A stretch of DNA of 5,119 nucleotides. Source: Methylocystaceae bacterium. GTDB lineage: Bacteria; Pseudomonadota; Alphaproteobacteria; Rhizobiales; Beijerinckiaceae. The translations under genes were made by a program, and so were the position numbers. The notes beneath the pieces were generated by a model. That model searched no databases and had not been told where the DNA came from. It worked only from the letters and a program-made list of their open reading frames with translations. Shown one piece after another: positions 1 through 5,119 of this stretch. Positions within the stretch are counted from its first letter, which is position 1, and every line of letters starts with the position of its first letter. Location of the stretch: the NCBI GenBank assembly GCA_003152255.1, contig PLZT01000321.1, positions 1 to 5,119 of the forward strand, written 5' to 3'.

Positions 1-69
1 AAATGCGCAAAGTCGAGCTTAGAGATCCTCGCTGGCCTGCATGACGGCGATGTCGTGGTGACGCCATGA
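1..69 (+). CDS. RND efflux periplasmic adaptor subunit (membrane fusion protein), C-terminal end only
   Basis: Only the last 22 codons and the TGA (67-69) are in the window. The frame starting at base 1 reads a tail containing LEILAGLHDGDVVVTP. This matches the usual ending of HlyD/AcrA-type adaptors, where a 'valuable gain by G-L-x-x-G-D-x-V-V' strand closes the membrane-proximal domain. Such adaptors are periplasmic lipoproteins or membrane-anchored proteins that join an RND pump to an outer-membrane channel. The call rests on this short motif together with the pump gene directly downstream. The stop codon overlaps the pump start as ATGA, which is the normal adaptor-pump operon arrangement. 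The lipid anchor, hairpin and lipoyl domains would lie upstream of the window and cannot be checked. Confidence 0.75.
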   Translation, partial: KCAKSSLEILAGLHDGDVVVTP

Positions 70-3000
70 GGCTCGGTGTTTCCGGAGTTCTGACGCGGAC
101 CTTTATCGGCTCGCCGCTGACCCCCTTGTTGCTGCTGGCGTCTTTGCTCGTCGGGCTGATTGCGTTGCAAGCACTGCCGCGTGAGGAAGAGCCGCAGATT
201 TCCGTGCCCATGGTCGACATAATCGTGTCGACGAACGGTTACAAGGCGCAGGATGCAATCGAGCTGGTAACGCGTCCGCTGGAAGATATCATCAAGGGCA
301 TCAACGGAGTGGAACACGTCTATTCGCTGACGCAGGACGACAATGTCATGGTGACGGCGCGCTTCTTCGTTGGGACGCCGCAAGACAACGCCGTATTGCG
401 CGTACACGACAAGATCAGAAGCCATATCGCCGAACTGCCCAAGGGGATTCGTGAGCCGCTAATAGTGGGGCGCGGGATCGACGATGTCGCGATCGTTGTC
501 TTGACGCTAGCGGCGAAGCCGGAGCGCGCGGCGGCCTGGACCGACAACGGCCTCTATCAAGTGGCCGAGGAGCTTCAGCACGACCTAACCAAGGTCGATA
601 ATGTCGGCGGCAGTTACATCGTCGGCGGGGCTCCCAATCAGATCAGAGTAGAGCCCGACCCGGGCCGCCTGTCGCTCTATGGAATTACCCTGAACCAACT
701 CGTCGATAAACTGACCAACGCCAATCGGTCCTTTCTTGTCGGGGCGTTCCGTGATCTGGATCGTTCCCTGCCGGTGGTCGCCGGCCAAACTTTGCAAGGC
801 GTCCCGGACATCGGTCTATTGCTCCTTACCTCGCGGGATGGCCGTCCGGTCTATGTGAAGGACGTGGCCGATGTGCGCGTCGGCGCGGCGGAGCCGGAGC
901 ACTTCGGTTGGACGATGACCCGCAATGCGACGGGGGCGCTGGAAAAGCGCCCAGCGGTAAGCATCGCGATTGCAAAACGTAAGGGCGCCAACGCGGTTGC
1001 GATGGCGGACGAGATCCTGCACCGGCTGGAAACGGTGAAGGGCCGCATTGTGCCTAACGACCTCGAAATTTCCGTCACCCGAAACTATGGCGAGACGGCG
1101 ACTGAAAAAGCCAACGAGCTGTTGTTTCATCTCGCGCTTGCGACCCTTTCCATCGTCGGCCTTATCGTGCTGATGGTCGGCTGGCGCGAGGGCGTCGTCG
1201 TCTTCGTCATCATCCCGACGACCATTCTGCTGACGATGTTCGCCTCCTGGATGATGGGCTACACCATCAACCGCGTCAGCCTTTTCGCGCTCATTTTTTC
1301 GATCGGCATTCTCGTCGACGACGCCATTGTCGTGGTCGAGAATATCGTCCGTCACTGGCACATGCGTGGCGACCGTAATCTGACAGACACGGCGATCGAG
1401 GCGGTCGCCGAGGTTGGCAATCCGACCATTGTCGCAACGCTCACCATCGTCGTCGCCCTGCTGCCGATGCTGTTCGTGTCAGGGTTGATGGGCCCCTATA
1501 TGAGTCCCATCCCCGCCAACGCCTCGCTGGCGATGGTTTTCTCTTTCTTTGTCGCCATGACGATCACGCCATGGCTGCTAATGAAGATCGCGCGCAGCCG
1601 ATTTGAAGGTGCCGATGCTCACGAGGGCGGCGAGCATGACATCGGCGTGATGGGCCGTTTTTATTCGGGCGTCGCCACCAAGCTTCTTACAGGCCGGGAA
1701 CGGTCAAAGCGGTTTTTATTCTATGTCGGTCTTGCGATGCTGGCCTCCTTAATGTTGTTCGCGACCAAGAGCGTGCGGGTAAAGCTCTTACCCTTCGACA
1801 ATAAATCGGAGATCGCGGTTGTGGTTGATCTTCCCAGAGGCGCTTCGCTGGAGGAGACCGATCGGCTGCTCACCGCGGCGGCGGAACGCCTCAGGGATTT
1901 GCCCGAGCTTACCTCGATCCAGTCTTATACGGGGACGGCGGCGCCTTTTAACTTCAACGGGCTCGTGCGCCATTATTATTTGCGCGAAGCGCCAGAAATG
2001 GGCGATCTGTCGGTCAATCTTTTGCCCAAGGACGAACGCAAACGGGCCAGCCACGCGATCGCGCTCGATATACGTAAACGGCTGGAAACCCTTCCAAAGC
2101 CCGAGCACACCGCGATCAAGGTAGTCGAGGTGCCGCCGGGGCCGCCGGTTCTCGCGACATTGCTCGCCGAGATCTATGGGCTGGATGCAAACGCGCGCCG
2201 CGCGATCGCCACAAAAGTGCGGCAGGCCTTTTCCTCGGTCGATTTCATCGTCGATACGGACGATAGCTTCGGCGTGCGCGGTGAACGCTTGCGCTATTCC
2301 ATCGATCAGGAGGCGCTTGAATATTATGGCGTCGAGGAAAAGGCGGTCTACGACACCATTGGCGCTTTGGTTGGCGGCGTCAAAATCGGGTTTTCACAAC
2401 GCGGTGGTGGGGCGAAGCCGATCGACATAACGGTGGCGTTGCCGCGCTCGGCTATGTCGCCCGTCGAGCGTATCCTCTCGACGCCGCTGCCCGCCGGCGG
2501 CACGGCGCGCCAGGGCGCAAATGTGGAGCTCGGCGATGTGGTGAAGGTGACGCGCGAACTCGGCTCCTATCCGATCTTCCGCCACAATGGCCGTTTCGCG
2601 GAAATGGTCAGCGCGGATGTCGCGGGCCGCTTCGAGGCGCCGATCTATGGCATGTTCGCGGTCGAGGACGCCATCGCCGCGCAAGACTGGGGTAAAGAAG
2701 GTCCACCGACGATCAAATATCACGGCCAGCCGCTCGACGACTCCAAGCCGACGCTGTTGTGGGATGGCGAATGGGAAGTCACCTACGTCACCTTCCGCGA
2801 CATGGGCGCGGCCTTCATGGTCGCCTTGCTCGGGATTTACCTGTTGGTTGTCGCGCAGTTCGGCTCGTTCAAACTGCCGTTGGTGATCCTCGCGCCCGTG
2901 CCTTTGACGCTCATCGGCATCATGCTCGGCCACCTGCTGTTCAACGCCGCCTTCACCGCCACCTCAATGATCGGCTTTATCGCGCTCGCCGGAATTGTTG

Positions 3001-3326
3001 TTCGCAATTCGATCCTGCTCGTCGATTTCATCCGGCATCTGCGCGAGAAGGGATTGCCGCTGCGGGCGGCTTTGATCGAGGCGGGATCGGTGCGCTTCAA
3101 GCCGATTTTCCTCACTGCCGCGGCAGCGATGATCGGCGCCGCCTTCATCCTCACCGATCCGATCTTTCAGGGACTGGCGATCTCGCTCGTGTTTGGCCTC
3201 GCCTCGTCGACTGCTCTGACGCTGTTGGTGATTCCCGCGATCTATGTCGTGCTGCGCGACGACGAGGAGACGCCTAAGACGCAAAGCAAGGAGTTGAAAA
3301 CATGGTTCAGGATTGGCCGGAACTGA
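66..3326 (+). CDS. RND efflux transporter permease subunit (AcrB/AcrD/AcrF superfamily)
   Basis: This is a complete 1086-residue inner-membrane proton/substrate antiporter, slightly longer than AcrB (1049). The fold is the duplicated RND layout: TM1 at about 14-36, a large periplasmic loop at about 37-350, TM2-TM6 at about 350-506, TM7 at about 548-567, a second periplasmic loop at about 570-905, and TM8-TM12 at about 911-1063. The TM4 motif GILVDDAIVVVEN (414-426) carries the paired proton-relay aspartates D418 and D419. TM10 has GIVVRNSILLVDF (976-988), with R980 where AcrB has Lys940. TM11 opens with RFKPIFLTAAAA, K1012 sitting near AcrB Arg971. The N-terminal LPREEEPQISVPMVDI and the QGLAIS element of TM12 recall a widespread proteobacterial drug/solvent-type RND clade, rather than heavy-metal CusA types. 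The substrate cannot be told from sequence. The start is fixed by the ATGA overlap with the adaptor gene. There is no strong Shine-Dalgarno, so translational coupling is likely. No frameshift or truncation is seen. Confidence 0.97.
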   Translation: MRLGVSGVLTRTFIGSPLTPLLLLASLLVGLIALQALPREEEPQISVPMVDIIVSTNGYKAQDAIELVTRPLEDIIKGINGVEHVYSLTQDDNVMVTARFFVGTPQDNAVLRVHDKIRSHIAELPKGIREPLIVGRGIDDVAIVVLTLAAKPERAAAWTDNGLYQVAEELQHDLTKVDNVGGSYIVGGAPNQIRVEPDPGRLSLYGITLNQLVDKLTNANRSFLVGAFRDLDRSLPVVAGQTLQGVPDIGLLLLTSRDGRPVYVKDVADVRVGAAEPEHFGWTMTRNATGALEKRPAVSIAIAKRKGANAVAMADEILHRLETVKGRIVPNDLEISVTRNYGETATEKANELLFHLALATLSIVGLIVLMVGWREGVVVFVIIPTTILLTMFASWMMGYTINRVSLFALIFSIGILVDDAIVVVENIVRHWHMRGDRNLTDTAIEAVAEVGNPTIVATLTIVVALLPMLFVSGLMGPYMSPIPANASLAMVFSFFVAMTITPWLLMKIARSRFEGADAHEGGEHDIGVMGRFYSGVATKLLTGRERSKRFLFYVGLAMLASLMLFATKSVRVKLLPFDNKSEIAVVVDLPRGASLEETDRLLTAAAERLRDLPELTSIQSYTGTAAPFNFNGLVRHYYLREAPEMGDLSVNLLPKDERKRASHAIALDIRKRLETLPKPEHTAIKVVEVPPGPPVLATLLAEIYGLDANARRAIATKVRQAFSSVDFIVDTDDSFGVRGERLRYSIDQEALEYYGVEEKAVYDTIGALVGGVKIGFSQRGGGAKPIDITVALPRSAMSPVERILSTPLPAGGTARQGANVELGDVVKVTRELGSYPIFRHNGRFAEMVSADVAGRFEAPIYGMFAVEDAIAAQDWGKEGPPTIKYHGQPLDDSKPTLLWDGEWEVTYVTFRDMGAAFMVALLGIYLLVVAQFGSFKLPLVILAPVPLTLIGIMLGHLLFNAAFTATSMIGFIALAGIVVRNSILLVDFIRHLREKGLPLRAALIEAGSVRFKPIFLTAAAAMIGAAFILTDPIFQGLAISLVFGLASSTALTLLVIPAIYVVLRDDEETPKTQSKELKTWFRIGRN
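3288..3293 (+). promoter_or_regulatory. Shine-Dalgarno sequence for a small frame starting at 3302
   Basis: AAGGAG lies 8 bases before an ATG (3302-3304), at a near-ideal distance for ribosome binding. It sits inside the last codons of the RND pump gene. It is a better ribosome-binding site than any in front of the pump itself. It suggests that the operon has, or once had, a third gene starting here. Confidence 0.55.
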
Positions 3327-3415
3327 CGAAGCTGCTCACCGGCCGCCACCGCGAGACTGGCCCCGCCCGTTTCCACGCGTCAAGGCGACACTGTGGGCGC
3401 GCCGCGCGGCCTTGA
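3302..3415 (+). CDS. Small hypothetical frame, possible third operon gene or remnant of one
   Basis: A 37-codon frame runs from ATG 3302 to TGA 3413-3415. It overlaps the last 25 bases of the pump gene in a different frame and is preceded by a well-spaced AAGGAG. The peptide begins MVQDWPELTKLLTGRHRETG and becomes very Arg/Ala/His-rich after about residue 21. No family is recognised, and no signal peptide or membrane segment is visible. The first 20 residues look like an ordinary protein start, while the rest resembles non-coding GC-rich translation. This would fit a gene cut off early by a frameshift or rearrangement. A chance frame behind a chance Shine-Dalgarno is also possible. Confidence 0.35.
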   Translation: MVQDWPELTKLLTGRHRETGPARFHASRRHCGRAARP

Positions 3416-3417
3416 CG
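3378..3417. repeat. 9-bp inverted repeat between convergent genes (possible weak terminator)
   Basis: CGTCAAGGC (3378-3386) is perfectly complementary to GCCTTGACG (3409-3417), with a 22-base GC-rich spacer. The 3' arm contains the stop codon of the small frame at 3302-3415. The repeat lies about 30 bases beyond the stop of the minus-strand dehydrogenase and about 50 bases after the pump stop. That is where a shared bidirectional terminator would be expected. Neither strand has a T-run after the stem, so it is not a classical intrinsic terminator. The rest of the 120-base gap (3327-3446) shows no recognisable promoter. Confidence 0.35.
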
Positions 3418-3446
3418 AGGAGAATAACGCATCATGCGCGGCACGC

Positions 3447-4919
3447 TCAATTCTTGACAAGACCCAGGATCGAAACCTTGGCTGTCGTTATCTGGGTTGG
3501 CCAGAGGACTTCCGTGAGACCGGTCGCGGCGGCGACACGTTGACCCCGCGGCGTGGTGTAGGTAATGACGCCGCCGCCAATCGCGCCGCCGATCTTTTCG
3601 CCCCAGAGTTCGCGGCCTGTATCGGCGTCGAGCGCATATAAATTGCCGCCCATGTCGCCAAAAAAGACGACGCCACCCGCTGTCGGCGTCACGCCGCTCT
3701 GTACGGGATAGTTGGTCCTGGCGCGCCAACGCCATTGACCGTTGTCCGCGTCCACGGCATAGAGCCAGCCCGCCCATTGGAACACGGGATCGGCGTTGCC
3801 CCACATGTTGAAGGGATTGAAGGAATCCTCCGCGGACCAGGGAGTGAAATTCGCCGTGCCCTCGATTTTCCGCGCGGGTTCGACCCGAACGGTCGTGCAC
3901 CATTGCACCTCGCCGACCAGTGCGAGATTATTTTCTGGATCGTAGGCCGGTCCGTTCCATTCGGCGCCGCCGATCGACCCGGGACAGAAATGCACGCTCT
4001 TCTCCGCGGAGAAGGGTACGTCGGCGTTCTCCGCCGCCGTCACTGGCACGCGATAAAGCCGGTCTTTCGTGTCGAGGTCGAAACCATATAGACGGCCGTC
4101 CTTGGGCGCGACAAGCATCACGTGTTTGCCCGATGCGGTCGTGACGAGCACGGGCGCGTTTGAGACGTCCCAGTCGTGCCAATCCTTGGGCACGAGCTTA
4201 AAATGAGTGTGATAGGCTCCAGTCCTGGCGTCGAGAACCACCACTGAACCCGTATAGAGATTGGCGCCGCCTCGCAGCGTCGCGGCGAAATCGGGCGCCG
4301 GATTGCCGCCTGGAACATAAAGCAGGCCGGTCGTGGGATCGAGCGTGTAGGAGGTCCAGGTCGCGCCGCCCGAGATCGGCGAGCCGCCAGCCACATCCCA
4401 ACTCGATGCGTCGAGCGGCGAGGCGCCCTGCGGACCGCGGGTCGGATCCCCAGCCTGCTTGGGAACGAGATAGAACTCCCAGACGATCCGCCCGGTCGCC
4501 GCGTCAAGCGCATACATTCGCCCCTTCACGCCTTTGAAATCGCCTCCGGCGTTGCCGATGAAAACCAGACCGTTCCAGGCGATCGGGGCCGCGGGCGCGC
4601 TCTCGCTCTTCTTGGGGTCCGCGATCGCCGTTTCCCACAGCCGTTCGCCACTCTTGAAGTCATAGGCAAGCACCCGCCCGTCCTGCGTGCCGCGGAACAC
4701 ACGCCCGTCGAGATAGGCGACGCCGCGGTTGACCGCTTGCGGCGTCGCTGGCGCATAGGTCTCATGCTTATGCCATTTTTCACGGCAGGTGATCGGGTCG
4801 ATGGAATAGGTGTCATGTTCGGTCGCGAAAAGCAGCGCTCCTCGCCCAGCGCGCGGCGATGGATCAAGTGCACGACGGTCGTCGAGTTTTCGTGCGCCGC
4901 TGCGTCCAGACCGCGCCAT
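3447..4919 (-). CDS. PQQ-dependent alcohol dehydrogenase-like beta-propeller protein, 5'-truncated
   Basis: The open frame is 490 codons, but family-like sequence begins only at about residue 27 (GALLFATEHD). Residues 1-26 are out-of-frame phospholipase DNA. The remainder is an eight-blade-type quinoprotein propeller. Tryptophan-docking repeats of the form 'aLDxxTGxxxW' are seen at about 40-49, 86-95, 138-147, 389-398 and 430-439. Aligned by eye to ExaA/MxaF, the cofactor site shows W188 (PQQ stacking), N206 in GGNPAPDF and D251 in WHDWDVSN (catalytic Asp). K273 stands in place of Arg331, and D127 in GGDF replaces the usual calcium-binding Glu. The vicinal Cys pair before VNRG is absent (T59-P60). 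There is no heme-binding CxxCH. Full-length relatives are periplasmic and about 550-600 residues. The missing part would hold the signal peptide and first strands, so export and function are doubtful. ATG 4919 follows a stop directly; a GAGG seven bases upstream could allow initiation. The C-terminus (ILGLVKN) looks natural. Confidence 0.85.
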   Translation of the reverse strand: MARSGRSGARKLDDRRALDPSPRAGRGALLFATEHDTYSIDPITCREKWHKHETYAPATPQAVNRGVAYLDGRVFRGTQDGRVLAYDFKSGERLWETAIADPKKSESAPAAPIAWNGLVFIGNAGGDFKGVKGRMYALDAATGRIVWEFYLVPKQAGDPTRGPQGASPLDASSWDVAGGSPISGGATWTSYTLDPTTGLLYVPGGNPAPDFAATLRGGANLYTGSVVVLDARTGAYHTHFKLVPKDWHDWDVSNAPVLVTTASGKHVMLVAPKDGRLYGFDLDTKDRLYRVPVTAAENADVPFSAEKSVHFCPGSIGGAEWNGPAYDPENNLALVGEVQWCTTVRVEPARKIEGTANFTPWSAEDSFNPFNMWGNADPVFQWAGWLYAVDADNGQWRWRARTNYPVQSGVTPTAGGVVFFGDMGGNLYALDADTGRELWGEKIGGAIGGGVITYTTPRGQRVAAATGLTEVLWPTQITTAKVSILGLVKN

Positions 4920-5119
4920 TCAGGGTCCTCGCGCAGCTCTCGCGGCAGTCGCGGGCCGAGATGAGCCAATGATCGGCTTAGTTTATGCAGACGGCACATC
5001 AGGTCGGTGTTCATGCGGGTGCGCGAGGAATAGCGAATGTCCTTCTCGCGCTGGGTGATCTCGAGCAGCGTCCGCGGCAGGTCGCCGCGCGCGCTGAAGA
5101 GATCCATCTGGAACACCAG
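4526..5119 (-). CDS. Patatin-like phospholipase (DUF3734 type), C-terminal part with foreign out-of-frame tail
   Basis: The frame enters from beyond the window end. Its first 90 visible residues (5119-4850) resemble the conserved C-terminal DUF3734 region of bacterial patatin-like phospholipases. Characteristic strings are FQMDLFSARGDLPR, KDIRYSSRTRMNTD and VVHLIHRR. These proteins are about 350-400 residues long and carry their GxSxG and DGG hydrolase motifs in the N-terminal half, which is not visible here. In the family, the VVHLIYR-like strand is followed by roughly 35-45 more residues with a KDYEFSR-like motif, which is missing here. From about 4849 the frame continues for 107 codons through the dehydrogenase gene in the wrong frame and stops at 4528-4526. 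The product would have a foreign tail. Whether it folds is unknown. The family assignment is from remembered consensus, not a search. Confidence 0.7.
   Translation of the reverse strand: MVFQMDLFSARGDLPRTLLEITQREKDIRYSSRTRMNTDLMCRLHKLSRSLAHLGPRLPRELREDPEWRGLDAAAHENSTTVVHLIHRRALGEERCFSRPNMTPIPSTRSPAVKNGISMRPMRQRRRKRSTAASPISTGVCSAARRTGGCLPMTSRVANGCGKRRSRTPRRARARPRPRSPGTVWFSSATPEAISKA
4836..4850 (-). other. Junction between the patatin gene and the PQQ dehydrogenase gene
   Basis: Phospholipase-like sequence in one minus-strand frame ends at about 4850 (HRRA). Dehydrogenase-like sequence in another frame begins at about 4843-4836 (GALLF). The two frames are offset, so no in-frame fusion protein is made. 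The DNA around the join is GC-rich (GCGCGCTGGGCGAGGAGCGC on the minus strand). I see no target-site duplication, inverted repeat or transposase. This fits a deletion or illegitimate recombination between two genes on the same strand, or a wrong assembly join. The exact base cannot be set without homologous sequences. Confidence 0.65.

Noticed and set aside
2394..2933. Long open frame on the minus strand inside the RND pump gene (179 codons), with similar ones at 816-1361 and 2759-3277
   Set aside because: These are shadows of a strongly coding, well-conserved pump frame in GC-rich DNA. Their products are His/Arg/Asp-rich and show no domain.
3417..3457. GAGGAG followed 11 bases later by ATG 3434, resembling another gene start on the plus strand
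   Set aside because: The frame ends after seven codons (MRGTLNS) inside the 3' end of the opposite-strand dehydrogenase. The spacing is long, and chance purine runs are common.
3307..3903. Minus-strand frame of 198 codons overlapping the dehydrogenase C-terminal part and the pump gene end
   Set aside because: It is a wrong-frame reading of the dehydrogenase, whose propeller repeats lie in the other frame. It crosses the natural dehydrogenase stop and the intergenic gap.
4800..4900. Insertion-sequence end or transposon scar at the patatin/PQQ join
   Set aside because: No terminal inverted repeat, target duplication or transposase fragment can be seen around the join.
3447..4919. Possibility that the dehydrogenase N-terminus is present but hidden by a simple frameshift
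   Set aside because: The two alternative minus-strand frames upstream of about 4845 show phospholipase sequence or no family resemblance. I see no signal peptide or N-terminal propeller motif in any frame up to the window end.
1..5119. CRISPR array, tRNA, rRNA, riboswitch or phage/plasmid backbone
   Set aside because: No spaced direct repeats, tRNA-like cloverleaf, rRNA signature or replication/phage gene is recognisable. The window is almost fully coding.

Overview
The window looks like Alphaproteobacterial DNA, possibly from a methylotroph or rhizobial relative. This is an inference from the GC-rich third codon positions and from two of the gene families present: a PQQ alcohol dehydrogenase and a DUF3734 patatin. 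No marker gene fixes the taxon. Both ends lie inside genes, so this may be a short contig or an arbitrary slice.

Layout: positions 1-69 hold the last 22 codons of a periplasmic adaptor (membrane fusion protein) gene. Its stop overlaps the start of the next gene in an ATGA, so the two are translationally coupled. Positions 66-3326 encode a complete 1086-residue RND inner-membrane pump subunit of the AcrB/AcrD/AcrF superfamily. Adaptor and pump form the inner part of a tripartite efflux system, and no outer-membrane channel gene is visible here. A good Shine-Dalgarno sequence inside the 3' end of the pump gene leads into a 37-codon frame (3302-3415) of unknown nature. A 9-bp inverted repeat lies in the short convergent gap before the minus-strand genes.

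The minus strand from 5119 down to 3447 is the unusual part. It begins with the C-terminal DUF3734-type region of a patatin-like phospholipase (about 5119-4850). Within a few bases it turns, in another reading frame, into a PQQ-dependent alcohol dehydrogenase-like beta-propeller (about 4843-3447). The phospholipase lacks its normal C-terminus. The dehydrogenase lacks its signal peptide and the beginning of its propeller. There is no room for the missing parts, so two unrelated genes have been joined by a deletion or rearrangement, or by an assembly chimera. Apart from this join the reading frames are clean.

I see no CRISPR array, tRNA, rRNA, transposase or insertion-sequence end. I found no convincing new multi-gene system. 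The main points worth checking are the patatin/PQQ junction and the small frame behind the pump gene.
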